In this document: one piece after another, positions 50,901-63,723 of the stretch
Numbering within the stretch: position 1 is the stretch's first letter
Layout of the letters: each line of letters opens with the position of its first letter
Assembly: GCA_028554795.2 (NCBI GenBank)
Contig: CM068827.1
Span: 69,927,809 to 69,991,808, forward strand
Direction of reading: 5' to 3'
DNA: 64,000 bases
Origin: Sinohyriopsis cumingii
Lineage: Eukaryota; Mollusca; Bivalvia; Unionida; Unionidae
The notes under the pieces: model-generated
What the model was told of the DNA's origin: nothing
What the model saw: only the letters and a program-made list of their open reading frames with translations
The model's database searches: none
Translations under genes and position numbers: made by a program

Positions 50901-51938
50901 ACCAAATCTGCTTAGAAACTGACCATATTAATGAATTATAATCAAAGTATATAAAAACTTATACATCAGTGCTAATCTAAAGTTTACTGAAGCCGAGCTA
51001 TCACTGTGACAAAAAGGAAAACTCATTTTCCACGGCGTGATCCAAGAACCATAATGATATAAGATATTGATAAACGAATACTGAAGCTATATTCCAGAAC
51101 TGGAGAGGGTGGGATAAATGGTCTGAGATAAAATAAATTGTACAAAAAAGTATCTAGGGTTTGTAAGGATTTAAGGAAGGTGGTTTAAGTACACGGACAC
51201 CAATGTGATCGCTTGGTATAGCGATCCTCCAAGGCAAGCACGACAACCGAAGTCTATTCGATCCTAATTATTGAATGATCTGCACCTTAACTGTCGTCAA
51301 GAAACTTCAAGATGAAAATTACCGATCGCTATGCACTTTTACAGTGGCTGTCACGTACTGAACTGGGTCAAGAAATGAGCACGTCGAGTCGAATCTTCAC
51401 AGTATAGGGTAGGTAATACGAATTTGCTTATCAAAATGAGCAGATTTCATTGTGACATCACATCACGCGAGATGCGTTCCGTATTGTAATGGATTACACC
51501 TTTAGGTTGACCTAGTCCAAAAATGTCAACCCAACTTTATCACTGATTTTGCCGTATGTACTTCTCGGAACGTGTAAATAATGACATTCCAAAGGAATAT
51601 GGATGTATGATGATCCAAATAAAGTGAATAATTGTCATTTAAAGGTGTATATATAATCAAATTTTACAAAAATGACACCCATTACTGAAATAATCGTCGT
51701 TGAAAGCATTCATGACCTATATGAGTTTTACTGTAGGTCAGAAAACTGACAAACAAGTAGTAGAGAGGACGTAACAAATGATTTCTGAAAAACTGATGTA
51801 AGAAAGAGTCAAACTATAACTTGTACATTCACGGTGCAACTAAATGAACGTTTCATATGAATAAGTAAGACTTGCGTTAACGGTAAGTGTAGACACATAT
51901 TTACATGCACGAGGAGAAAAAGTGGGGAGAAAATGTAC
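50901..51938. other. Intron of the right-arm methyltransferase copy
   Basis: Shared with 5,347-6,494. No other features seen. Confidence 0.55.
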
Positions 51939-52067
51939 CTTAAAAAATTCAGTGAATCCATTCGCTAGCTTTCTATCGGTTCTATGTTCTCCACTGTCTT
52001 CCATGCTTGTTTCTAAACACCATCCTCCACTTTCACTTGTCTGTGCTGCATTTTTCCTCCTTGCTTT
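51939..52067 (-). CDS. Methyltransferase gene, internal exon (right-arm copy)
   Basis: 129 bases on the minus strand, phase 0-0, between acceptor 'ttgattacag' and donor 'gtacat'. It encodes 43 residues with the same 'GGWCLETSMEDSGEHR' block. Compared with 5,221-5,346 it has an in-frame 3-base addition near the start and changes including Gln to Lys, Glu to Gly and Leu to Phe towards the end (LANGFTEFFK). It is still open and still joins in frame to the exon at 50,435. This exon is noticeably more diverged between arms than the terminal exon. Confidence 0.68.
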
Positions 52068-52584
52068 CTGTAATCAACAGTAAAACAGCTGGAAAAAATG
52101 AAATCGGTCTGGATGGATGACAAAGACACCATCTGGTGGTTTTAACAAGAGTTATTAGCGATGGGTGCAATGCAAGTTGTCCCGCCCATCGCAATTTGTT
52201 CCGTTAAGCCTTAAACAAAGGAACTTGTGTTTGGGAAATCAAAGTTAGAAGGAGATGGGCGTTCTGGGTCCATGGCTGCTCCAAAAGACGACGTACATTC
52301 CAACTCCTACTAGGTCTCATCAATACAAACAACTTCCCATTAAAATATATAAAGTCGACTGTGCAGGATCATATACGGAGTATTCAAAAGGAGAAGACCA
52401 GACAAAATGCATAAATGGCACATCGATGTATATGAATCATTGTTCACATCAAATTCCATCAAAACATGTTCAATTGTTCTTGTGCTATGATGATTACATG
52501 CAATATTCCATGAAAGGATTGGAAGTTGATCGAAAAGAGACATAACACTTTCCAAATTGGAGCGGACGGGGCAAAACACATAAA

Positions 52585-52790
52585 AGGTACATCTAGGTAT
52601 AACAGACGGTATTCTCGCCATATTTCTTGGTTCTTGTTCTATGCTGATTACAACCAACCTCCGCAATTTTCATGCGATGAAACAAAAGGTACATCTAGGT
52701 ATAAGAGAGGGTATTCTCGCCAAATTTCTTGGTTCTTGGTCTATGCTGATTACAACCAACCTACGCAATTTTCATGCGATGAAACAAATT
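52585..52790 (+). repeat. Tandem units of the roughly 101 bp repeat (right arm)
   Basis: Two units in the orientation opposite to 4,490-4,700. Confidence 0.8.
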
Positions 52791-53461
52791 TGCTCGACAA
52801 GGGCCATAACTCTATCCAAAATAAATTCAAACAGACTAAACCCATAAAAGGTAAATGCAAGTTTTTGAGACAGCATTTATGCCAAACGCCTTAGCAATGT
52901 GCAAAGTGGTTTTGGTCTATTCCAGAACGGATCCTTGTTACCAGCATAGCTCTGGAGCTATTCCACATTTTATAATGCAATTTGGAGTTTACATTGCTAC
53001 ATAGACTTCAATGAAACTTTGATCCAGAAAACCCCGCCTATCAATGCCGATCCATAAAATCGATAGACAAGAGTAAATGGAATTTGTTTACTTTTTGTAT
53101 TACATGGGTCATATTATCCTGATAATTCCTGCAACAACTTAAACGCCCATTGTATCCCTCACCATCATTCCATCTCTTTCGTACACGCACGCTCGCACAC
53201 ACACACTCATACACTTTTCATATTGCTACATTAGTTGAATGTCTTAAAACTAATCCTGGAAACTCCTAACTTAGAATAAATTTAAATTTACATTTGAAAT
53301 AAATACGTAGTTTTTAACACAAATATTTATGTCCCTGTCAGTATAGCATGCATGGTTACCAGTCAACATTTCTAATTTTATCGAACTAAAGGTAGCTGTG
53401 AATATCATTTAGATGTATGCACAGTTTTAATGGCACGATTGTATTTACACAGTGCACGCTA

Positions 53462-53583
<122 letters not shown>

Positions 53584-53785
53584 TATGTATGTTTTTACGA
53601 GCAAGGAATTATTATCAGATAAGTACCATTATTAAATTGCAGAGAGACTATCTGTTTTTTGTATATTGTAAATTCACATGTGTATGTATATTGCCTTGTC
53701 ATTTATCTAGAATAGTAATGCAACAAACAATGGGCCAGATATATCTTACGTGCGGCAAGTCAGTATCTTTAAAATATCATTTGTG

Positions 53786-54055
53786 TGTATGCGTGCCGCT
53801 ACGATGTCTGCAGTGTGGCAGTTTATATTGATGCCTAACACTGGGTCATCATGCCGCAGACATGTAACATCATGTCCCACCCATTCACATTATCACGACA
53901 CCAGTCCTAAAACTAACCTCTTAATGCTGAGCGCCTTGCGAGGCAGCTGCTAGTACTTTTTGTATGTCTTTGATATCACTCAGGTGGGGTTCGAACCCAC
54001 GACCTCCGGCATCCGGGGTGGAAGCTCTAACCCCTTTGCTCACCGGGACGATCAA
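53786..54055 (-). mobile_element. SINE family 1, decayed (right-arm copy)
   Basis: Minus-strand mirror of 3,247-3,515, with B box 'GGGTTCGAACCCC'. It appears again, truncated, in the second tandem copy (about 55,425-55,488). Confidence 0.83.
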
Positions 54056-54318
54056 CATATCTTTTGGCATTTATATCTTCAAGGCAACTCTGTAGGAAAT
54101 CAAATCAAGGTATCATTGGTACATAGCATTACGTTAGTATTTTAGCTATAAGCCACTCCGAGATTATGTCGTAAAAAGGAGAGAATTTGAACTAGGTAAA
54201 AGCTTTTAAAGGAAGCTCCCAGAATGCACATGAGAGACGGCAGTGAGAGATTCACAGGGTGTACGTAGTGACGACACCGGAAGAATAAGAAGGAAGGAGT
54301 AAGGAGGAGGACAGAAGG

Positions 54319-55139
54319 ATTGGAAGTTGATCGAAAAGAGACATGTTCAAAACAGGGGCAAAACACATAAAAGGCACATGTAGGTATATTCTTGCCAAAT
54401 TTCTTGGTTCTTGGTCTATGCTGATTACAACCAACCTCGGTAGTTTTCTTGCGATGAAACAAATTTGCTCGACAAGGGCCATAACTCTATCCAAAATGAA
54501 TTCAAACAGACTAAACCCATAAAAGGTAAATGCAAGGTTTTGAGACAGCATTTATGCCAAACTTCTTAGGATTGTGCAAAGTGGTTTTGGTCTATTCCAG
54601 AACGGATCCTTGTTACCAGCATAGCTCTGGAGTTATTCCGCATTTTATAATGCAATTTTTGGAGTTTACATTGCTACATAGACTTCAATGAAACTTTGAT
54701 CCAGAAAACCCCGCCTATCAATGCCGATCCATAAAATCGATAGACAAGAGTAAATGGAATTTGTTTACTTTTTGTATTACATGGGTCATGTTATGCTGAT
54801 AATTCTTGCAACAACTTAAACGCCCATTGTATCCCTTACAATCATTCCACCTCTTTCACACACGCACTCTCTCGCGCACACACACACACTCACACACACT
54901 GTTCATATTGCTACATTAGTTGAATGTCATAAAACTAATCCTGGAAACTCCTAACTTAGAATAAATTTAAATTTACATTTCAAATAAATACGTAGTTAAA
55001 CACAAATATTTCTGTCCCTGTCAGTACAGCGTGCATGGTTACCAGTCAAAATTTCTAATTTTATGGAACTAAAGGTAACTGTGAATATCATTTAGATGTA
55101 TGCACATCTTTAATGGCACGATTCTATATACAAGCTAGT

Positions 55140-55220
<81 letters not shown>

Positions 55221-55532
55221 TTATGTATGTTTTTACGAGCAAGGAATTATTATCAGATACGTACCATTATTAATTTGCAGAGAGACTATCTGTTTTTTTG
55301 TATATTGTAAATTCACATGTGTATGTATATTGCCTTGTCATTTATCTAGAATGCAACAAACATTGGGCCAGATATAACTTACGTGCGGCATGTCAGTATC
55401 TTTAAAAAATCATTTGTGTGTATGCGTGCCGCTACGATGTCTGCAGTGTGGCAGTTTATATTGATGCCTAACCCTGGGGCATCATGCCAGGAAACTTATT
55501 CTAGCAATAAAGAGTAAGGAGTAAGGAGGAGG
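54319..55532 (+). repeat. Second copy of a tandem duplication internal to the right arm
   Basis: Repeats 52,517-54,318: the join at 54,318/54,319 fuses 'ggaggaggacagaag' to 'gattggaagttgatcgaaaa'. The second copy has lost one 101-base unit and about 0.7 kb near its end, where 'aggaaacttattctagca' (about 55,489-55,506) has no counterpart. It contains its own (TA)n tract at 55,142-55,217. The left arm has a single copy. Confidence 0.85.
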
Positions 55533-55910
55533 ACAGAAGGCGGAAGGCGAAGGTGGCCGAGTCAACTTTCTGGGTGCACACAAGAGGCACGAAGCATAGA
55601 AGAAGAGGAATGAAGGAGGAAGTAAGAGAAATCAATAGCAGATGAATACCATGGTCAACGTACTGAACAGAAACTCTTACAATAGGACATTAACTTTCTT
55701 GTGAAGAATTAAAGTGTAAAATGGCATATGGTTAACCAGGCCAGTATTTGTGTCAAGATAGCACTGAACTGAAGCTTTACGTTCATGTTATTATTGAACT
55801 CTGAAACTGAAGATTTATGTCCGGGAAATAATTTGAATCGATTTTTTAATATTTGATAAAATTGTTAGCTATTCAACCGTGAGTTGTTCTATGTATCTAG
55901 AATGTCAGCA

Positions 55911-56916
55911 TAGCCCGAATTTAACCGAGTTGCTCCGTAATTATCCGAATAACCTCCCGAGTTACTTTACACTCCAGCCAATCAAACGCTGGTGGGTATA
56001 TGTACATGACAAAATGGTGTCCATTGTTGTTTAGAAATATTTCAGAAATAAAATTAATTAAATGATTGAAATTTATATATAAATTATCCACAGACTTTCA
56101 AAAACAAATCTGATAAACTCGTATGAAACGTATTTTATTATAGTGACGTTTCGGATGCACATAAATAGTTTGAACGACTTGCTCTTTGATTGTCAGGATT
56201 AAATTTACTTCGACACCGTTTCCTTACTTACATGTACTTGTCCATATGGAATCGGTTCACAATTAATATTGCTAGTTCAGTACCCACGAATGTAGTTCTA
56301 GTCTATTTGTAGAACATTTTTTCCTCTCTCATTTTGGTGGTGATAGAAGAGGGGTTTTTTATGCATTTTTGGTAGGGATTTAAAGGTAACTGTTTATTCT
56401 TGAAAATATGAGCTCAGGATGTTATTGTGTGTGTGTATTTCGGCGACAGTGCACAGTGAGTAATAAGGCCTTGGTGATGATCCGGGAGTGAAATCTGCGT
56501 TCTGTTTACATGCTGCTATGTTGACAGTCCAGCATCTCAAAAAACAGCAGGTCAACCTTTGACGAGAACTTCACCGTGAAGTCATCTTTGAAGGTATTTT
56601 AGATTAAGGTATGATTTGTATTGATTGTCACACAGTGGAAAGGTCAGTACTGAGAAACAAACATAGAGATCATATAGTAAAATTAATTATGTTCTATGTC
56701 CATATGTAAACAGCTCAAAGCTACTCTCTGGTATGGGTTTAAAATCCGCCCTAGTTTCCAGAAAATAAGACAGGATGGTTCCAATATTAACTTTCGTCAA
56801 TATCTGCGGCAGCATCGCTGTTGAATATGCATTTTCAACTCGATAAACGATGTTGAAGTAGTTACAGAAGTTAATGCTGATGCTGAAACGTTAGCCATAT
56901 TTTGCCCACCACCTAT
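55911..56916. other. 1,006-base segment present only in the right arm
   Basis: Sequence to either side matches the left arm at 2,367 and 2,343. The segment has no recognisable repeat ends, target-site duplication or exon. Since the left arm carries a templated filler at this spot, it is more likely lost from the left than inserted here. Confidence 0.7.
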
Positions 56917-58189
56917 CGAGTGGCTATTACGGTCAGCTGACCACCCACCATGTGATCAAAATTCCGACCAAATTACGAAGTTCACCGAAGTCTGCATGAA
57001 ATGGGCTATTACTGACTGGGGGATCGGGAGTCGTTACATTTTAATACACACCTTCTGTGGTATTATTTATAATATCGTAGAAAGGGTTGTGACAGTTACT
57101 CTGTGCATGAAAATATCTGGGAAGCAGAGTGCAGCGGAAAATGTACAAGTATTTATTAATAATAATAATAATAAATAGTAATAATAATATAAATGATAAT
57201 GAGTTTTAAAAAATATTTACTTCGGGAAATATTAACAGAACAATTGCACACGTCTGATAAACTGGTGTCTGACTGTAGTTTTGATAAGATTACATTTGGA
57301 AATTTGGACTTTTTCATTTAGGCCGAACTCCCCATGAAGTTTAATTGCAGCATCCAGTTATGTCCCTTTGCTTGCGTTCTATTTTAGTCCACGCCAGTTT
57401 CGATTCATTCGGAGGCATCTCAAGGGACTCGTCTGAATACTCAATCGAGTTGTAGTGGTTGGCGTCGTTCTCGTTGATTTTCTAACGAATGTGGATCTTG
57501 TGGTTATTCATTCGTTTTCTGAATTCAACGGATTGAGTGACACAGATTGCGAGTTATAAGACAGATTATATTTGTCTAATATTTTGGTTCGACTATCCTC
57601 TGATTGATAAGGAAGCTAACTCCTGTCGTCCAACTTTTGAAAGATCTGGTCTCGGGCATATGTTTGCAAATTTGGCCACGCTTGCCTCTGCGGTAATACG
57701 TGGCTGAATCTGCGATCTTGTATGAAGCTAAATTGGATATTAGGATGTTAGTAGACTGTTTTCAGTCTCTGTAGAATTAGTTCCAGTGATGATATAGATA
57801 CGGGAAGTTAGAGTCTGGACTAGGATTGGTCTCTTGACGATGATTTGTAGGGCTCTAGTTTGGGCGTTGAAAAAATCCTTACTGACTTTTGGAGGTCCTT
57901 AAGAGACGTGTTATTCTCCGGAAAACGCATTTTCTAACCTGTGTTACCGTCGTGGTGAACAGGGTGGACCATTAGCAATGTCAAGATGGTAGCCGAAAGT
58001 TTTCCAAGTAAACTGTATAAAAAAAAACTTCCTAACTGGCAAGTCTTTAGCAGGTCAAAACGAAAATGCAACAATACTGTTGTTTATCCACTAAATTCCT
58101 TCAATGTCTGTATCACCACTCAAACTGGTATAAACTTTCGTCTGTAGAGTTCTGCTTGAATCTTTTTGATTAAACGGTAGTAGTAAATG
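56917..58189. other. Shared non-coding stretch (right arm)
   Basis: Mirror of 1,105-2,340. Carries an (AAT)n run at about 57,158-57,190. No gene called. Confidence 0.5.
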
Positions 58190-58452
58190 ACAAGAGTTCG
58201 TGACCACTCCGGTGTCCTAGTGGTTAGAGCGTCCGCCTCGGATGCGGGAGGACGTGGGTTCGATCCCCGGCCGAGTCACACCAAAGACTTACAAAAATGG
58301 CACTAACAGTGCCTCGCTTGGCGCTCAGCATTAACAGGTTAGTGTTAGGGCTGGTCGGCCTGGTGTCAGAACAATGTGACTGGGTGGGACATCATGCTAC
58401 ATGTCTGCGGCATGATGCCCCAGTGCTAGACATCACAATAAAGTGCCACACT
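58190..58452 (+). mobile_element. SINE family 1, 3'-truncated by the duplication breakpoint
   Basis: The 5' flank 'acaagagttcgt' (58,190-58,201) matches the target-site duplication of the left-arm copy. The head is intact ('AGTGGTTAGAGCGTCCGCCT', 'GGGTTCGATCCC'). Homology ends at 'TGCCACACT' (58,452), so the last roughly 90 bases and the 3' target-site duplication are missing. Confidence 0.92.
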
Positions 58453-58464
58453 AGTAGTGAAGTG

Positions 58465-58690
58465 GGCCACCCTAGCCTCAATGGGAATTAGCATTAAAAA
58501 CACCCCTGGGCCACTCTAGCCTCAATGGGAAATTTAACATTACGGAAACCCCATGGGCCACTCTAGCCTCAAGGGGAATTTAACATGGGAAAAAGTCTTG
58601 GGCCACTCTAGCCTCAAGGGGAATTTAACATGGGGAAAAGTCTTGGGCCACTCTAGCCTCAAGGGGAATTGAACATGGAAAAAAAATAAT
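58465..58690. repeat. Minisatellite, about five units of roughly 46 bp
   Basis: Units centre on 'gggccactctagcctcaagg' and differ by a few bases. The array starts about a dozen bases from the outer breakpoint of the inverted duplication. Confidence 0.9.
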
Positions 58691-58727
58691 CTTGGGTCTG
58701 TTGAGCGACAGGGGAAAATGGAACAGG

Positions 58728-58762
58728 GTCGGGACCCTATTTTAATGGGGTCCCGACCTGAT
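58728..58762. other. Short perfect-stem inverted repeat
   Basis: 'ggtcgggaccc' and 'gggtcccgacc' flank a loop of about 9 bases. This could be a hairpin. No associated function seen. Confidence 0.7.
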
Positions 58763-58799
58763 GGGTCTATGAAAAGGGAACATACGAAAATTGAAACAG

Positions 58800-59380
58800 G
58801 GAGGGGTCTCTATTTTTTTAAAAAAAATAAAAAATAAAAAGGGGTAGGCAATGAAAGTCAAGATCTTTTCGAGACCTATGAATGGCTCTGAAAAGGGCCT
58901 TTGGTTTTATGTTAATATATCCTTAATATTATATCGTGGATAAACACCCATGTATCTATTTATAGCTATAATCAGCTTAAATTCCTATGAAATCTCACTA
59001 TCTATTTATACTACAACTTGTGGGTTATTCCTTTGGAAAATCCCACTATCTTTTCATAGCCTCAGCTTGAGTGACGTTCCTGTTTATGAACTCTAGTACA
59101 TATGTATAGCTACAACCTATGGAAATCCCCAAGTCCATATTTATAGTCTCAAAATTTCCAGTGTCAGTGACGTCACTGTACTGAACACTAGGGGATAAAT
59201 GTCAACAGTGTTGCAAGTGGCTGACCTGAATACACGCTACTGTAGGTAGGTAGGTAGAGTGTATCTGATAGGGATAAAGTGAGTTTTATAGGGACAAACA
59301 GAGACCAATACACGCACACAAACACACACACACAATGTACGCGCGCAGACAAACGCATACACACACACACAGAGGAAAGA
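58800..59380. other. No gene seen
   Basis: Short unique stretch between two minisatellite arrays. The phrase around 'tatagctacaa' and 'tatagcctca' recurs in a loose pattern (58,960-59,160). Confidence 0.4.
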
Positions 59381-59551
59381 GGAAAAAAACAAAACCAAAC
59401 ATACTATCCGTACAAACGTACGCGAACGCATACAAACCCCAAATATACTAACCACACAACGTCACTAACGCATACAAACACCAAATATACTATCCACAAT
59501 CGGGAGGAAGAAGAAAAAAAAACCAAATATACGATCTACACAACGTAAGCG

Positions 59552-59598
<47 letters not shown>

Positions 59599-60053
59599 GG
59601 AAGAGGAAAAAACAAACCCCAAAAATACTATCAACACAGAAGGGAGATAATACAAACCCCAAATAAACTATTCACACAAACGTATGCGAACGCATACAAA
59701 CCCCAAATATACTATCCACACAAACGTACGCAAACGCATACAAACCCCAAAATATACTATCCATACAAACGTACGCGAAAGCATACAAACCCAAATATAC
59801 TATTCACACAAACGTACGCGAACGCATACAAACCCCAAATATACTTTCCATACAAAGGTACGCGAACGCATGCAAACCCCAAATATACTTTCCATACAAA
59901 CGTACCCGAACGCATACAATTCCCAAATATACTATCCACACAACGTCGCTAACGCGGACAAACCCCAAATATACGATCTACACTCGGGAGGAAGAAGAAA
60001 AAAATAAGCAAATATACGATCTACACAACGTACGCGAATATACACACAGAGAC

Positions 60054-60104
<51 letters not shown>

Positions 60105-60475
60105 GAGGGAAGAGGTAAAAACAAACCCCAAATATACTATCCACACAGAAGGGAGAGAATACAAACCCCAAATATACTATCTACACATGGAAGAGGAAGA
60201 ATACAAATCCCATACCTACTATCCACACGGAGGTGAGATGTAAATAAAATAAACCCCATATCTACAATCTACGCAGAGGGAAGAAATAAATAACCCAATA
60301 TACACTATCCTCAAAGAGGGAAGAGGAAAAAGCCATAATATACTAACCACACAGAGGGAAGAAGAAAACCATTATACACTATCCACACGGAGTGAAGAAA
60401 TAACCCTTTATATATACTATCAACATAGAATGAAGAAAATAACCCATTATATTCCATCAACACAGTGAAGAAGAA
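59380..60475. repeat. Long minisatellite with interspersed (CA)n tracts
   Basis: About 1.1 kb built on a roughly 44-base unit combining 'acgtacgcgaacgcatacaa' and 'accccaaatatactatccac'. A second unit type replaces the first half with 'agagggaagaggaaaa'. (CA)n runs lie at 59,550-59,595 and 60,058-60,100. Units decay towards the right end. Confidence 0.92.
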
Positions 60476-60953
60476 AAAGTTTTTTGAAAGCACCTAAGCC
60501 CTCACCTGCAATGACCAATTATGCCAAGCACCTACACCCCACCCCACCCCCAACACTACAAAACCCATTTAACCCGTTATTTTATGGCATCAGTGTGTGA
60601 TTTAGGAAACATCAAGACACAAAATGATGGATGAACAGACTGACTATTGTTTACCGACTTGCATGCCTAAAGAGCGTGCGTGAAGGAAAACATCCTTTCA
60701 TTTCAATTCTAACTAAAACATGTTCCAGAGGGATAGAGATAGGTGAAAGAGCACAACTTCATTAAGTGTGAGTAAAAAACAAATCACGCCATCCTTATTA
60801 TAGAATGTCAAGACTAAGAGACACTTACGTTTTCTTTCTGGTCTATTCTCTTTTAGAAGGTAGTATGAAATTTCACATCAGGGCCAACGCATCGGCTCAC
60901 ATTGTCAATTTTTCCATTTCCATGTCTTTACTGGCACAAGTTCTTCATCATCT
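60476..60953. other. No gene seen
   Basis: Nothing recognised other than a short C-rich run (60,534-60,550). Confidence 0.4.
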
Positions 60954-61301
60954 TCAATTTCTTCTTCTTCTGAATCCCTCTTCTCTGTTTCGTTTTGTTT
61001 CTGTTTCTTCTCTTTTCTCGTAGGGCACTCTGAATCCCAGTGTCCTTTCTCCCGACAACGATATTAGGTATCTTGACTTTTGTCTCTCTTTCTTAGACGA
61101 AGCAGGTATTCTGGAGACAAATACCCATTTAGCTTTGCAGATATAGCAAACTTCATTATCACTTACACACTTTCGTATCACTCTCATCAAATCAACGACC
61201 AAAAGAGTAAGTTTTGTTGCCACTTTCGCATGTGAATTATGCTTTCGTATGACTTTTAGCAAATATTTGACCAGCAGGTCGATCTGTGCTGACTCTTCCA
61301 T
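60954..61301 (-). pseudogene. Gag-like fragment with a CCHC zinc-knuckle remnant
   Basis: Minus-strand frame from 61,301 opens 'MEESAQIDLLVKYLLKVIRK', later with 'CYICKAKW'. In a neighbouring frame a zinc knuckle reads 'YRCREKGHWDSECP' (about 61,030-61,070) followed by a charged tail (KEKKQKQN ... EEEEIEDDEE). The spacing C-x4-H-x4-C is right, but the codon expected to supply the first Cys (C-x2-C) is TAA. Retrotransposon nucleocapsid is the most likely origin. The element class is uncertain. Confidence 0.5.
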
Positions 61302-61535
61302 CTTCTTGATCGTTTGAGAGTGGAATGAATACTCTGACGCTAAGACACTCTACCTATATACAGGGACCTGTTGTATGAAACCTGGTAAAATGTAATTTTG
61401 CAATAAGATGAAACGATTTCATTGAGAAAGTAAAAGGCAATGATGTACCGTATCGCCTCACACAAAACATGAAGTGTTAGTTCAAATCCGTGTCAGCGAT
61501 TTCGAAGACGACATAACTGAGCTTTAATCAATGCT
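61302..61535. other. No gene seen
   Basis: Short unassigned stretch between the gag-like and Polinton-like fragments. Confidence 0.35.
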
Positions 61536-61870
61536 CTCCATTTATGCCACAAAACCACGAGTCCTGATTCACGCCAAAAGAAATTTCGTTCGGTCCATAA
61601 AAAATAGTATCACATCTGAGAAACGCAAAAACGAACTTCCAGAAAACTGAGAACGACGGCTTACACCTACAACGTAAATTTATGAGTTCAAGTAGTGCGT
61701 AAAACGTAGTCAAATTAAATTTTTATAGTCGAGACGAAACGATCTCTTTTCGAACAAGAAAGCAGACACCAAGCGACAATGGCGATCCGTGTCACACAAC
61801 ACTTTTCAAAATGTATATTATCAGAGGTTTGTTCTAGCGATCTGCACGGTTAAATTAAATGTTGATGTAT
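61536..61870 (+). pseudogene. Fragment related to the Polinton-like remnant at 41.8 kb
   Basis: A stretch at about 61,615-61,675 ('gagaaacgcaaaaac', 'gacggcttacacctac') matches about 41,792-41,850 at roughly 80% by eye, in the same orientation. Translation is too broken to name a protein. Confidence 0.45.
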
Positions 61871-63723
61871 TTTGCAATAAGACGGACACAATTTCCATGG
61901 GATCGCCCATGGTACGATTGTTCGTGCATTAGTTTAATTTTAAATTTTTTTTTTTTTTATAAATCACCTATGGGATAGACCCAGTAAAGCATGGCCATTC
62001 TCGTCACTGTCTGAATAGCTACTCAAGTCAATTCGAAGCGAACGCGGTAAGAAAATAAGTATAGCCAATGAAATGGCTTACAACGGGTGATGCATTGTTT
62101 TGTTCTAGGACTGTGTGGCATAATAATCCTTATGTTCTTGCGTTGTTACCATTACAGTGCAGACAGACTGAAATGTGAACTTACAAGCCCTCTTTGTGTG
62201 TGTTGTACCATTTCTTCTTACCACATCAAAATACTGAGCGTCACAGTATTGGTTCGCGTTTTCAAGCTGACCATTTTTTTATATCTCACTTAAACATTTT
62301 AACATAAACACTCACACTCACATCGGTACAGTCAGAACAGACGTGTTACAGTATTGAGGGGCATGTTATCTTTTTTTTTCTTCAAACTAATAAATATGGG
62401 GTTTGTATGAAGTAAAGAATCGAAAGTACAGTGAACCTCAAGGATGATGACCCAATCTGTCTGTCTATTGATGCGTGTATTTACTTAAGAAGAAATATGA
62501 CCTCTAAAACACAAAGAGATACGGCAAGCATGATTAGAATGAACACAACGATGTTTTCCTTCACGCCCGTGTAATTTAGAGTTTCAATCGTCTTTGAAGA
62601 CAAACTTGGTCTCCTTTTGTAGGGCTTGAAATAATAAAAAAACTGAAAAATCTTAAGCACTTTGCTATAGATAATTTCATCAACAGACTAAACAACATAA
62701 ATACCGTTACAACAATAGAAAGCCTTAAATCTTCTATCAAAAAGAAATGCATCAAAAAAATTAAAGATTAACGATAACTAACCAACGAAACCGAATTTAA
62801 CAAAGGCAATGACATGTGAAGAAATGCCTCTCACTTTGGAAAGGTAGGCGTATGTACTCTGTCATGCACCATCAACTTGAAAAAAAGTATAAACAGAGAG
62901 AAACCTGAATTCAAAATTCAGTTGTTTTTTTCTTCAAAATTGTTTCGTTTCTTTTTTATTTTTTTGGAACAAATCTAAGCACTAATATAGAGTGGAAAAG
63001 GGAAAATGCATATACAAGCTTTGATATTTCTGAAAAAATGAGGGGATATTCCTAACGTTCATAACCACCTATATATGATTGGACTTGTCTGTGACTTATC
63101 CACAAAACAAGATGTACATATTTCTGGTCAAGCTGCAGGTGTGTGCGTGTTTTTGAAAATGGTAAAAATTGGATATACAATTTTCTCGTGACACTTATAA
63201 AGTGAAGAGTCTGTGCAAGTGTCAAAAACCAAAATCATATAAGTTTTGTATTTTGTACGGCTTGTAAAGATTTCCACTTTAGAAAATGTGAAGTATCACA
63301 AGTTATTATCACAAACAGAAAGTGGAACATAGGGGCTTGCAAGAAAGAAAATAACCCAGACAGTTGGTGTCATCAAGAGTGCTAGAGACGGTACCCGAAC
63401 TTGCTTGCTTGCTTACTTGAATTAAAGTGATTTTCGCTCTAATGGAGCATGTATCACTGGTTTAATAACGCACCGCGTGATTTTTAATTACTCCTGTGGA
63501 AGGAAAGAGAGCCTCATCCCCCAGGCTTTTATGTACTCACAGACTAGTTTTAAATTTAGCCACTCAGGTGTAGGACTAACTAGTCTTTAACAACCTGACT
63601 GAAAGGCTTTAAACATGAGTGGGAATTGTCTCACCACACACTCATTTTTCTGTCCGAGCGTGGTAAAAGAGGAAAAAGGTGCTCAGCAAGACAGCCATGG
63701 ATGTTAAGTACTCACCAAAACGC
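61871..63723. other. Unassigned, probably decayed Polinton interior
   Basis: AT-rich with no readable coding block. It lies between two Polinton-like fragments of the same orientation. A stretch at about 63,640-63,720 is open but has no recognisable integrase core. Confidence 0.35.

Noticed and set aside
59279..60171. His/Thr-rich and Cys/Val-rich proteins on both strands
   Set aside because: Translations of minisatellite and (CA)n repeats.
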